A DNA stretch of 64,000 nucleotides from Rhexocercosporidium sp. MPI-PUGE-AT-0058 (GCA_020746875.1 JAGTJL010000013.1:558001-622000), one strand, 5' to 3'. Positions 11,797 to 22,711 are shown, counted from the stretch's first letter. Notes: generated by a model from the sequence alone, not told the origin. Program-made: numbers and translations.

Positions 11797-14700
11797 ATGC
11801 GTCTGCTACAGTACAACAGCGATGGCAATTTCAGCCTGACCGAGTTCTTCGACAACGCTATACCTGAGTACGCAATCCTTTCACACAGGTGGGGAACGGA
11901 GGAGGCGACGTTTGAAGATCTGCAGAAGGGAATCGGCACAAAGAAGGCTGGCTACGAGAAGATCCGATTCTGCGGAGAACGGGCTAGGGGTGATGGCTTG
12001 AAATACTTTTGGGTGGACACATGTTGTATCGACAAATCGAGTAGCACTGAGCTCGCAGAGGCCCTCAACTCGATGTTTCGCTGGTACCGGGATGCGGCCA
12101 GATGCTACGTTTATTTATTAGATGTTTCGGCAGTAAAGCAGAAAGCGGGTGATACATCCACCGAGTGTACTTGGGAATCTGCTTTCCGAGATAGCGAATG
12201 GTTTACACGAAGCTGGACCCTTCAAGAGCTCCTTGCCCTATGCGCAGTTGAATTCTTCTCTCAACAAGGCAAGCGACTAGGAGACAAGGAAATACTAGGG
12301 CGTCAGATCCAGGAAGTAATAGGCATTCCAATCTCAGCACTCGAGGGAGCCCCTCTGTCACAGTTCAGTATCGAGGAACGATTGTCGTGGGCAGAAAATC
12401 GCCAGACAACACGCCCCGAAGACAAGGCGTACTCACTGTTGGGCATGTTTGGCATTCATTTGCTACCTATCTACGGCGAAGGGAAAGAGCACGCGTTTAG
12501 ACGGCTTAAAAAGGAGATCCAGAACTCGCTGATAGGTGAACACACGATAAACTGCTTTATCTTTAGCCATCTGCTAATGACTCTTTGCAAGAAGCCGAGC
12601 AGAACCCACCCGACCCTCAAAGTCGAAGCTGCATACAAGACCTACGGATAACAGATCCTCGCGAAGACAAGAAGCGGATCGAGGACACAAAAGGCGGGCT
12701 GTTGCGAGACTCTTACCGATGGATCCTCGAACATCCCGATTTTCAACAATAGCGCGATGACAAACGGAGCCGGCTGCTCTGGATTAAAGGTAACCCCGGC
12801 AAAGGCAAGACCATGCTCATTTGCGGCATCATCGATGAATTGAGTCCTTTAACGATGCTGAGAGACGAGAAGACAATCATATTATTATCGTACTTTTTCT
12901 GCCAGGCTACCGATTCGCGCATCAATAATGCGACAGCCGTGCTCCGCGGCCTGATCTACTTGCTCGTCGACCAGCAACTATTACTTGTCTCGCACGTGCG
13001 GGAAAAGTACGATAACGCTGGCAAGGTCCTCTTTGAAGATGCAAACGCATGGGTTGCGTTGTCTGAAATTTTCGTAAGCATTTTACAAGACCCAAGCTTG
13101 AAGAGCATCTACTTAATCATCGATGCGCTCGACGAATGCGAAATGAACCTTTACCAGCTTTTAAATCTCATCAATCAAACTGCCTCGATCTCCCCTCACG
13201 TGAAATGGATTGTGTCGAGCCGCAACTAACCTGACATTGAGTCGCGGCTGAGACTTAACGATATACAAATGAGGCTCAGCCTTGAGCTTAACGAAGAGCG
13301 GGTTTCTCGTGCCGTCGAGCTGTTTATTAATTTGAAAGTTTCCCAGCTTCCACTTATTGCGGACGACAGCGTGCTACAAGAGACAGTTCGAGGTCAGATA
13401 TACGCTAAGGCTAGCGGGACATTTCTCTGGGCAGCTCTTGTGCTAAAGGAGCTTGAGTCTGTAGAGAGCTAGGACGTGCTCGATGTGCTTCAGGACATGC
13501 CGCCAGATTTAAAACCGCTTTACGATCGGATGTTACGTCAAGTTGAACAGCTATAGCGTAAAGATCCTGAGTTCTGCCGTCTTGTCCTTTCCACTATAAC
13601 TCTTGCGTACCGCCTACTCCACCTGCTCGAGGTAAGGGCCCTCTCTGATCTGCCTGAGAAAATCTCTACCAATCTCGACAGTATTATGAAGGTTATTAAC
13701 AAATGTGGCTCTTTCCTTGCTGTACGAGCGAACCGCGCTTACTTCATTCATCAATCAGCAAAGGACTTTTTGCTCGAAAAGGCATTGGACAGAGTGTTTT
13801 CCTCTGGTAAGTCCAAGGTGAACCACACGATGTTCTTGAGATCGCGCGAGGTTATGTCTAGAACGCTTCGACGCGACATGTACGGATTGTTCGCCCCTGG
13901 ATTCCCAATTGGGGAGGTCGAGCCGCCTGCCCCCGATCCACTCGCCGTAGTACAGTACTCCTGTCTCTACTGGATTGACTATCTACTTGACTGCGATAGA
14001 GGACATATTACTGATGAGCTCAAAGATGATGGCTCAGTCCATCAGTTTTTAAGAGCGAGTTATATTCACTGGCTAGAGGCGCTCAGCTTACTGAGAAGCC
14101 TGCCAGATGGCATCGTAATGATTGCAAAGCTCGAGAATTGGCTCAAAGTAAGTCATAATACGACTTTTAGAACATCACTAGTGAATGCCTTAATATGATA
14201 GGCTGACGAATGCCATGACTTACACGCGTTTACACATGATGCGAGACGGTTTGTCGTATACAACCGATCAGTTATTGAATAAGCGCCACTTCAATCGTAT
14301 TGTTCAGCACTAGTCTTCAGCCCAGAGAAGAGTCTTGTTCGGGTGGCATTTAAGAAGTGTATCTCACATTGGATTCTGCAGAAACCAAAAGTGCCAGCAT
14401 ACTGGAATGCGCTGCTGCAGACGCTCGAGGGCCACTCGAGCTCGGTCTATTCGGTTGCCTTCTCACCGGACGGCAAGTATATCGTGTCCGGGTCTGACGA
14501 TAACACGGTGCGGCTCTAGGACGCCGCGACAGGCACGCCGCTGCAGACGCTCGAGGGCCACTCGGACTCGGTCAGGTCGGTCGCCTTCTCACCGGACAGC
14601 AAGCAGGTCGTATCCGGGTCTGGCGATCAGACGGTGCGGCTCTGGGACGCCGCGACAGGCACGCCGCTGCAGACGCTCGAGGGCCACTCGAACTGGGTCA

Positions 14701-16178
14701 GGTCGGTCGCTTTCTCACCGGACGGCAAGCAGGTCGTATCCGGGTCTAGCGACAAGACAGTGCGGCTCTGGGACGCCGCGACAGGCGCGCCGCTACAGAC
14801 GCTTAAGGGCCACTCGGACTGGGTTAGGTCGGTCGCTTTCTCACCGGACGGCAAGTATATCGTGTCCGGGTCTGACGACAAGACGGTGCGGCTCTGGGAC
14901 GCCGCGACAGGCGCGCCGCTACAGACGCTCAAGGGCCACTCGAGCTCGGTTAATTCGGTCGCCTTCTCATCGAACGGCAAGTATATCGTGTCTAGGTCTG
15001 GCGATAAGACAGTGCGGCTCTGGGACGCCGCGACAGGCACGCCGCTGCAGACGCTCAAAAGCCACTCGAGCTCGGTCAATTCGGTCGCCTTCTCACCGGA
15101 CGGCAAGCATATCGTATCCGGGTCTGACGACAAGATAATGCGGCTCTGGGACGCCGCGACAGGCGCGCCGCTGCAGACGCTCAAGGGCCACTCGAGCTCG
15201 GTCAATTCGGTCGCCTTCTCACCGGACGGCAAGCATATCGTGTCCGGGTCTGACGATAAGATAGTGCGGCTCTGGGACGCCGCGACAGGCACGCCGCTGC
15301 AGACGCTCGAGGGCCACTCGAGCTTGGTCAATTCGGTCGCTTTCTTACCGGACGGCAAGCAGGTCGTGTCCGGGTCTCGCGATAAGACGGTGCGGCTCTG
15401 GGACGCCGCGACAGGCGCGCCGCTGCAGACGCTCGAGGGCCACTCGGGCTCGGTCAATTCGGTCGCCTTTTCACCGGACGGCAAGCAGGTCGTGTCCGGG
15501 TCTGACGACAAGACGGTGCGGCTCTGGGACGCCGCGACAAGCGCGCCGCTGCAGACGCTCAAGGGCCACTCGGACTGGGTCAATTCGGTCGCCTTTTCGC
15601 CTAATAGTAAGCAGGTCGTATCTGGGTCTCGCGATCAGACGGTGCGGCTCTAGGACGCCGCGATAGGCACGCCGCTGCAGACGTTCGAGGGCCACTCGAG
15701 CTGGGTTAATTCGGTCGCCTTCTCACCGGACGGCAAGCATGTCGTATCCGGGTCTGGCGATAATACGGTACGGCTCTGGGACGCCGCGACAGGCGCGCCG
15801 CTGCAGACGTTCGAGGGCCACTCGAGCTGGGTCTATTCGGTCGCTTTCTCACCGGACGGCAAGCAGGTCGTGTCCGGGTCTGGCGATAACACGGTGCGGC
15901 TCTGGGACGCCGCGACAGGCGCGCCGCTGCAGACGCTCGAGAGCCACTCGAGCGGGGTCAGTTCGGTCGCCTTTTCGCCTGATGGCAAACTACTTCCAAC
16001 TTTACGCGTGTCAAGTCAGTGGATAGCCGACGGCACTGCGAACCTTCTCTGGCTACCTTTTGAATACCGACCTACATGTGAAGCTGCTTGGGACAAAACT
16101 CTCGTTCTAGGACATTCATTAGGGAATATTTCATTTCTCCAGCTTAAACAAGGGCCAAAGCTTATAATTATGAATTAG
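11797..16178 (+). pseudogene. HNWD gene: HET-NACHT-WD40 fungal NLR, inactivated
   Basis: The ATG at 11797 starts a HET domain (blocks YAILSHRWGTEEATFEDL, YFWVDTCCIDK, SEWFTRSWTLQELLA). A 56-nt intron at 12536-12591 (GTGAAC, branch GCTAATGAC, TTGCAAG) joins it exactly in phase to a NACHT domain with Walker A GNPGKGKT and Walker B YLIIDALDECE. A linker leads to 13 near-identical 42-residue WD40 repeats (14418 onward, the last partial), and the frame stays the same to the TAG at 16176. This is the architecture of Podospora het-E/het-D/het-R proteins: HET executes cell death, NACHT oligomerises, and the WD40 repeats recognise a ligand. In-frame stops lie at 12750, 13227, 13470, 13554, 14196, 14199, 14280, 14517 and 15651. 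Most are TGG-to-TAG/TAA or CAG/CAA-to-TAG/TAA, as expected from RIP (CpA to TpA on either strand). No frameshift was seen in the NACHT-WD40 part. It is dead in this strain. Confidence 0.9.
14418..16050 (+). repeat. Thirteen 126-bp WD40-coding repeats
   Basis: Units start at 14418, 14544, 14670 and every 126 bases to 15930; twelve are complete and the thirteenth runs into the unique C-terminus. Each encodes 42 residues with the pattern QTLxGHSxxVxSVAFSPDGK and then SGSxDxTVRLWDAATGxPL. The units are nearly identical except at a few codons: HS-SS/DS/NW/DW/SL/GS/SW/SG-V, then R/N/Y/S before SV, and D/G/S/R in SGSxD. Two units carry TGG-to-TAG (14517 and 15651). Homogenised repeats with a handful of variable sites are the hallmark of recognition repeats in NWD proteins. 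Confidence 0.95.
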
Positions 16179-16611
16179 TCTATATTTGTTAACTTTATAT
16201 TAATCTTTATATTATATCTCTTTTTCTTTTTATCTCTATTTCAAGAGGGTCTGAGGGGAGTAGGTCACTATATAATAGTCAATAATTGCCACTCAGCTTC
16301 AAGAATCTTCTAGAATAAGTCAAAAAATGACTGCTAACTTATCTTGGTATTATTATCAATCGTCCTGTCAATCTTGTAGTATCAACAAAACCTGAGTAAC
16401 ACGGTGTAATATTAGACTTTTGGTAGTATCCTAGTGTTATGACTTGTACTGTAGTAAAAGCGCGCGAGACCTTCGTGTTTGAGAGAGCTGCAAGCTCGGC
16501 CATAGATTATACAAGCGTGCTTGCAGCGTTAGTAGCGTACTTACCAGGTTATGACGTGCAGTGCGGGGTCGGCTTGCTCTAACCGAAAGTCGTTAGTCTC
16601 GACGATTAAAA
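16179..16611. other. AT-rich 3' flank of the HNWD gene
   Basis: An A/T-rich tract (16180-16250) follows the HNWD stop, then sequence without a gene, up to the inner edge of the right inverted repeat. Confidence 0.5.
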
Positions 16612-17000
16612 GTACCGGCCCGCGTGGCAGTCCTGTATTAATTTGCGTGCTACAGCAGCCACAAAGCTCATGACGGTCTTGGACATAATAATAAGGCCCA
16701 GAAGCTCCGATAAACCCTTTCTATTAGTGTATGAGATAATGAGAGCTTGCCAGTATAGCTGTAGTAAAGGACCTTTATTATAGTATAATCGGAGGCTTCT
16801 TATGAACCAGGCGAAAAGGAGACGATGCGAACTCAAATTTTCTCGACAGTAACTCAGAGTGTTAATAAATAGCTATAAAATACAGATGCTATAGTAGTTC
16901 AGAGGAATTTCAGGTTGGCGTGGAGTTTGAGATATTGGAAGTCAAAGTACCTCTTATTTTTTCCGGCACGTGGGGTTTTCCGGCACGCAGGGATGGACGT
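16612..17000 (-). repeat. Right inverted repeat of the HNWD element
   Basis: Reverse complement of the left repeat, ending with the sequence that reads ACGTCCATCCCTGCGTGCC on the minus strand, followed by TA at 17001-17002. An open minus-strand frame at 16606-16836 encodes SFVAAVARKLIQDCHAGRY, the counterpart of the left-end peptide. Confidence 0.6.
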
Positions 17001-17456
17001 TACGAATTATTTGGCCCTTTGGTCGGGGGGCCATAACCTATGCGGCCTCTAGCGGCGAACTGTTTGCCACAAAGAAAGAAAAGCGGTGGCTAATGCTGAC
17101 CGTAAAAGGTTCTTGAGAAGCATGATTGGTCAGCCATATCTGCTCCTCAGCTCATCTCAGCTGAAGCTTCGCGAGTTGGGCAGCGGGCCAATCAAATCCT
17201 GGCGAAGGGAAAGGACACCGGATTTAATCACGGAAGTACCATCACGCTTGTCAGCTTCATGATCCTCCGGGTCTTTACGACCGTTGCTTTATCGAGTAAT
17301 CGAGGCGAGCTCACTGCTTCACAATACTCCATTTAAAGACCTCTTGCCCTCGGGACTTGCATCTTCTTTCTGCCTTCAGCATTCACTTCTGGCACCAGCC
17401 AATAGATTAAGTCGACTATCAGCATATTGAATACCTTCAACCCAACTGCAATCGCA

Positions 17457-18557
17457 ATGACTTCGCCACTCAAAGGCAGCGTCCTCATCACTGGCGCGAA
17501 TGGAGGACTAGGAAGTGCGTTCGTAGCCAATTTCCTCAATTCTCCCCAGGCCAAAGAGTATCGCGGGCTCTTCACTGTTCGCAATGCATCCACTGCTCAC
17601 GATCTCCAAGCTATCGTCAAGAAGGCTCCAAAGGACACCGAGTTCGAAGTCCTACCACTCGATCTTGGGAGTCTTGAGAATGTTCGGACCATAGCCGCCG
17701 ACGTCAACGAGCGTGTTGCGAATCGAACGCTGGAGCCGATCCGAGCCTTGGTCCTCAATGCCGCATACCAGGACGCTGGTGCAGAAGCCTTTAAACCCCA
17801 GACTTTCACGAAAGAGGGGTATGAGATGGCATTTGGAGCGAACTATCTCGCCAATTTTGTGTTCGTGCTTGACCTTTTACAGTCTATGGATAAGGAACAT
17901 GGACGGATCGTTTTCGTCTCCAGCTGGACCCATGATGCCTACGATCCCCAGAATAACAGTCCCCCCATTTACAAGGGCGAGGAATTCAAGACTATGTTCA
18001 CAAGTGCGCAAGCTCTGTCCAAGGGAATTGAATACACCGATGATGCTTGGGCAGCTGGGATGCGCAGATATGGTGCAAGTAAATTGCTGGGTGTCATGTG
18101 GATGTAATTTCTCCCATGTTGAATTCTCCTTAAATGCTGACACAATACTAGGTACGAACTCCAGCGACGACTGGACTCCGACCCAGCTCTCTCCAACATC
18201 TCAATCCTATCCATGGACCCTGGTGCCATGGGAGGAACTGGCATCACGAAAAGATCTGGACCAATGATTCGCTTCATCACCGGATACCTCGTACCGTTCT
18301 TCCAGCATATTTCTGTCTGGCTCTATCCCAATGGCCCTCTCAGACCGACGTGGAAATCCGCCCAGGATCTCATGCTTGCGTCATTCGACGAAAACTACTT
18401 AGGAACGCATCCCAAGGCTACGTATTTGAATGGCAGTGTGAAGGCGATTTCGTCGGTCGAATCACGGGATGAGGCGAAGCAGAAGCAGCTCTGGGATGAG
18501 AGTGTACAGTTGGCCATGATCAGGGATGGAGAGACAGCGCTGAAGAATTGGAAGTAA
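17457..18557 (+). CDS. Short-chain dehydrogenase/reductase (SDR)
   Basis: Two exons, 17457-18103 and 18152-18557, encode 350 residues. The 48-nt intron (GTAATT, branch TGCTGACAC, ACTAG) rebuilds an ATG codon and keeps the frame. The start is the ATG at 17457 (MTSPLKGSVLITGANGGLG); the frame is open further upstream but only from a TTG. The Rossmann glycine motif TGANGGLG lies at about residues 12-19, NAAY replaces the usual NNAG, and the active-site pair YGASK is present late in exon 1. It therefore probably oxidises or reduces a small alcohol/ketone with NAD(P)(H); the substrate cannot be read from the sequence. The C-terminal part (MDPGAMGGTG onward) matches the long form of fungal SDRs. 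It lies 450 bp outside the HNWD element and is intact. Confidence 0.9.
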
Positions 18558-20267
18558 TAGCATAAGGCTGGTGACGATTTTGGGATATGCATTGCCCTGG
18601 TTCGGCAGAGACAGAAGACCATTAGTGGTGGACTCAAAATCTTTGCATGCAACGAAGCTTTATAGGGCTTGAAACCGGGTTGACGCTCACCTCAGACGCC
18701 GAGTCGGGAGTGACAGAAAAGAATCCATATCATGGATGTTGTTCTAGAATCTATCTATGTTTCTTTGGTCTGACAATTGCGCAGAAGCGACTGTTGGTTC
18801 CTGAACAAGAGTCGGATCATTGATTTTCTATGATAGATATCTGAAAGGGCTATAGAAAATCACACGTTCACATAAATATCCGTTAACTACTTGGACTTTT
18901 CCCCCTCCCGGTCAGCGGCGCGCCCAGCAAGGCATGTAGTTTTGCAAAATTAGCCTTGCTGGACATTTTGGACAGACTCTAGTGTCTGAGGAAGACGGTG
19001 GAGGTCGGGGAGGTGGAGAGGCGAGTCCTGCTTGGCTCATCATCTTCAATGTGCTTACTCGAAGGAAGTGGTCGCCGTTCTCCAGAGGGTCATCTAGTAC
19101 CGATAGGCTCATCCAGTCGGTAGAAGTATCTGTCTTTATGTCAGACCTTGTTGAGAGCCGTGACCTTAGTCCTGACTGAACACAAACCACAAAGGGACTT
19201 ATGGTGGCATTCATTTCGACTGCGACAGACAATTGAAGTAGATCTGAGCCTCTATACTTGCGCCTTCAATTAGAAAGGCAAGATATCCTCTCTTTCAATG
19301 TTGTGGCTACTTTGTTTATATTTGGTTGACCAAGGCTACTGTGGCAGCGTCACAGCAGCAGCACGAACAAGACCTACAATAATGCGATCCTTCCTAAATG
19401 GAGCTCCGATCCTGTTTGCATCAGAATGGCGAGAAGTCTGGACCATAGCACCGTTGCATTTGGCCTTCCCGAGACCTCGACGCGGAATCTCAGCATCGGT
19501 GCTAGGGGGCTGCCAGAGCGGTCAAGAAGATTCACAATCCCAGGATCGATTTATTGGAACTGTGTCAAAAAGACTGACACTCCTGCTTCCTCATCAAGAG
19601 CGATAAGCTTGAAGGCAACATCGACACTGCAGTCGAACAAAGTTGCAGTTCTATCTACGTGCGATGTAACCTAGGCCGTCCACCAATGGCTAAAAGGCGG
19701 CATCGACAGTGAGTTTTATTCTTGAGGGGGAGATTCGCAACGTGTTTGGATGTCTCAGCGGTGACACTGCGAAGAGAGAGATGTCTTCGGGGATCGGCAG
19801 AAAGCGAAGCGAGAAGAGAAATCCACCATGTGCGCATCACCAGCAAAAGGATTGTCTCCAGGCATGTGTTTGTTCGTCCGCAAGAGGAGCCTAGACATTG
19901 TCCCACGAACAGGGTCAGGAGCAGTCATTGAACTTTCTCCCGTTTTGCTGGAACGAGTACTGTTTTCAAAATCTTGTCGTGAGCGGGCCGATCTGTCTCT
20001 CGGTATCGGCAGCGAGCGATTCCGAACACCGATTTTCGGCTGCTCCGGCGCCAGATATCTAAGTCGTTGGATCTATAAATACCGCGATCGTTTTTGGTGA
20101 AGTAGCCCATTTACTGGTGACTTGTATTCCAAAAACAGTAGCGTCGAGTGTCATCTGGTGAAAGGAATGTTGCTGATAGTCGATAGGTCCGTTAGTTGGC
20201 GCACACGGAACATAGAATGGTAGCAATAGAACGACAGCAGCGTATTTCAGTCGGTGGAGATATAATA
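18558..20267. other. Gene-poor stretch between SDR and the pogo element
   Basis: No ORF with recognisable domains. It contains a strong hairpin at 18924-18962. The TA at 20266-20267 is the left target site of the transposon. Confidence 0.5.
18924..18962. repeat. Perfect 10-bp-stem hairpin
   Basis: CCAGCAAGGC at 18924-18933 pairs perfectly with GCCTTGCTGG at 18953-18962, with a 19-nt loop that itself contains the palindrome TTTTGCAAAA. It lies 360 bp after the SDR stop and may be a foldback remnant. Confidence 0.5.
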
Positions 20268-20340
20268 GTCAGTGCGCTGCCTGTAATTCTGCGAGCTCTC
20301 GCTTACAGTCAGGGAATTCAAGTGTCACAGGAAAGCAAGT
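20268..20340 (+). repeat. Left TIR of the pogo-type element
   Basis: A 73-bp terminal inverted repeat. Weaker similarity runs about ten bases further in (atcacagcc versus gtcatagcc). Confidence 0.9.
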
Positions 20341-20408
20341 ATCACAGCCGACATTGCCCCGCACCACTTAATTTGTATAGTAATCAGGAATCTAGACCGT
20401 GAATTATA

Positions 20409-22516
20409 TTAGAATTTTATAAAATTTGCATTACGAGTTATAGAGTTAATTAAGCTTGCATTAGACTCTATATCAGAGCTGTCTAGTGCCTCAGGTATAT
20501 CTTCTAACTCTACCTCTGGCGCAGGCGAAGACTCTATTAAATTCTTATGCTTAATAGCCTCTCCCGCCGTAGGTTCTGTAAAAAACTTAATCTCGTCGCC
20601 TTTAACTCTATCGATAGCTAATTAAGCTTGAATTACTGCGTGATGAAATTCAGGGTGACCTTAAGGCGTTAATAAAAGAGCCTCTACTACGTTCGGAGCT
20701 TTATTAGGTTCTCGCGCAGGTATTAAAACATCAGCCGGTGCGAACTCTCCACGCGCTTTATAGCCCTTTAATAGCTCTCTGTTTGTTCGATTAGCCTTCC
20801 GAGCTGAGATACCAGCAACTCGGAGGCTCTCCTTTGACTTATTAATTGCTTAAGTAAGGTTTCGTTGAGCTCTCCGTAAAGCTTCCGTCTTTTCTGTCTC
20901 TTCACGAATACGAATTCTCGTCCGTAAGTCGTCGACGTTTCCTGCACCTCCGCCTCTGTAAATGCTTCTTCTAGAGGTCTTCTTTCGCTTGCTTTCCTCC
21001 TTGATCTTTGCTTGTAAAGTAGCGTGCTCGACAGTTATAAGATGAGCTTTTTATAGTTCAACTACAGTATTTTGCATTATCCGGGAGAAAATATCACGAG
21101 AATCATCTGAAAACTATATAGGGTCTCTACTAATAAACGAGTTAATAGCAGATATCGTACTCCATAATTCATGAGGCCTTGACGGAGGTAATAGAGGTAA
21201 GTCTAACTCGTCCTTAGTAACTTCTATATCTATAATACTACGCTTCTTTTTGCCGTAAGATCGCATCTTCTTTAAGCCGGCTTAGATATCCAAAAGCCAT
21301 ATTCCTGACGTAGTAAAAGCGTTAATAATTGTATACTATTACATGGCTTTCTTCCGTATTCCCGTAAGATCTCGGAAGAAGGAGGTAATAATATATTCAA
21401 AATCGAGAGACCGGAGGGCAGCTGCAATAGCCATTAAATGGTAATGCTTCTATGGACGGAAGATGCCGATATCAAGAAGTTATAAAATATGCGTGAGATA
21501 GTTAGGAAAGTAGAATAAGAAGATGTGGTTTTCTGCATACTTAAGTTGAAACGGAAGCTAGTAGTAAGACTCGTGGCCATTTAATAGCAATATCTTCTAT
21601 AGTTTTAATAGTCCGGCATGAGAATACTTGATTAAATGATCGGCATATCTCATAATTATATCGTTATTAATATATCCGGATGGAGATGTGTCTAATGTCT
21701 TATTGCCAATAAGCTCTAAAGTAATCCAATTCTCTATTATCTTCTCCCCTGGAATGATAATAAATGGCGGAAGCGTATTCTTTCTATCACCCCGAATAGT
21801 TTTAATAATCGTAAGAGATTTACGGTTCTCTGGTGAGGCCGTATAAAGCTCTTTGACAGCCGTAGGGACAATTACAGCTTCTCCAGATGGATAGCCAACT
21901 CGTACGCTAGACTCGTTCATATTCAACAACTTCTTGCTTCTATTAATCTTGTATTTCTTTATTGCTTCGTCTAGCTCCGCAAACCATTTCTTTACGTCTT
22001 CTTCTGTATGAGATTCGAGTCTAGCGTGTTCAATTGGCTTCGTCTTAATTATATGGAGATTCGGGTTATTCTTTAGCCAGCTAGTAAACCAGCGTTTGGA
22101 TAGCGGGCCGAGAGATGGAGATTAAGTCTATAAATATTAATAGCAGATTCGGTACAAAATACAAAGGAAATTACAATTCGTAGATAGCTAATAGCTGCTT
22201 TCACTATCTCGTGAGTTACTTCTAAACCGGCTTCCTATTGCTCGTAATAGTACTGTCGAATAGCCTCTTCTTGCGCCGCTGTCAAGATGATATTATTACC
22301 GCCATAGCGATTGAAGCCTCCAGAGGCATTCCGAGTCTTGTGTTTTAGCTTATGTATCGATTGGCGTAATGCATCTTCCTTTATATGAAAAATACGCGCC
22401 GCGTTCTTTGGTAGCTCTATAGGGTTATCTAGAGCCTAATCTCTTGCCTCTTGGAAGGCTCGATCATACGCGGACTTTGTACGATAAATAGAATAGAAGT
22501 TACTTAATGGCTCCAT
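20409..22516 (-). pseudogene. Pogo/Fot1-like transposase, degraded
   Basis: From the ATG at 22516 the minus strand reads MEPLSNFYSIYRTKSAYDRA, then a helix-turn-helix segment (PKNAARIFHIKEDALRQSIH), a CENP-B-like region (LGPLSKRWFTSWLKNNPNL), and a DDE-type core in an intact 110-codon block at 21597-21929 (LNMNESSVRVG, TPSGYINNDIIMRYADHLIK after the family pattern). A Lys/Arg-rich C-terminus follows. Stops (mostly TAG where Trp is expected) interrupt it repeatedly, and the N-terminal part and the core are in different frames. The residue expected to be the first catalytic Asp of the N-x-DE-x-G motif is Asn here. It therefore cannot make an active enzyme. Confidence 0.85.
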
Positions 22517-22636
22517 AATACCAAAAAAAAATCAATGCGTGCAATTGATGAAGGGGCTAATAGAGTTGTCATAGTCGCGATCAAAAGTACGCGTTTTTTG
22601 GTAGGGATTTACGCTTATCGCTATCTGGGCTATGAC

Positions 22637-22709
22637 ACTTGCTTTCCTGTGACACTTGAATTCCCTGACTGTAAGCGAGAGCTCGCAGAATTACAGGCAG
22701 CGCACTAAC
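22637..22709 (-). repeat. Right TIR of the pogo-type element
   Basis: Reverse complement of the left 73-bp TIR with a single T/C difference near the tip, followed by TA at 22710-22711. Confidence 0.9.
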
Positions 22710-22711
22710 TA

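Larger units (their letters stand above)
10925..17000. mobile_element. TA-flanked inverted-repeat element carrying an HNWD gene
   Basis: The left end (10925, reading ACGTCCATCCCTGCGTGCC) recurs in reverse complement ending exactly at 17000. The outer 28 bases are identical and similarity continues inward. TA lies immediately outside both ends. The ends also hold a short direct repeat (cgtgccggaaaa, then a near copy), as transposase binding sites often do. Similarity resumes deep inside: a block ending at 11316 matches a block ending at 16612 on the other strand, at offsets of 391 and 388 bases from the termini, so the inverted repeats appear collinear over about 390 bp. The only large gene inside is the HNWD pseudogene; I see no transposase. 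The size, TA duplication and TIRs suggest a non-autonomous Tc1/mariner-like or similar element. Two inverted copies of a smaller element flanking the gene by chance are the alternative. Confidence 0.65.
20268..22709. mobile_element. Pogo/Fot1-type DNA transposon, inactive
   Basis: A 2,442-bp element. It is bounded by 73-bp inverted repeats that are identical but for one base (GTCAGTGCGCTGCCTGTAAT at left, GTTAGTGCGC... at right) and flanked by TA at 20266-20267 and 22710-22711. TA duplication is the mark of the Tc1/mariner superfamily. The interior holds one minus-strand transposase relic and is rich in TpA, with many TGG-to-TAG stops, consistent with RIP. The near-perfect ends and ruined interior suggest fairly recent insertion followed by mutation. 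Confidence 0.88.

Noticed and set aside
14335..15138. A 267-codon plus-strand Arg/Ser-rich ORF
   Set aside because: A frame shadow of the WD40 repeats; the true frame is that of 14634-15653.
14627..15583. A 318-codon minus-strand ORF with regular repeats
   Set aside because: It is the antisense of the WD40 array. Its repeats mirror the 126-bp unit, and the plus strand carries the recognisable domain.
14418..16050. Tandem repeat array as a possible CRISPR
   Set aside because: Units are contiguous 126-bp coding repeats without spacers, and the genome is eukaryotic.
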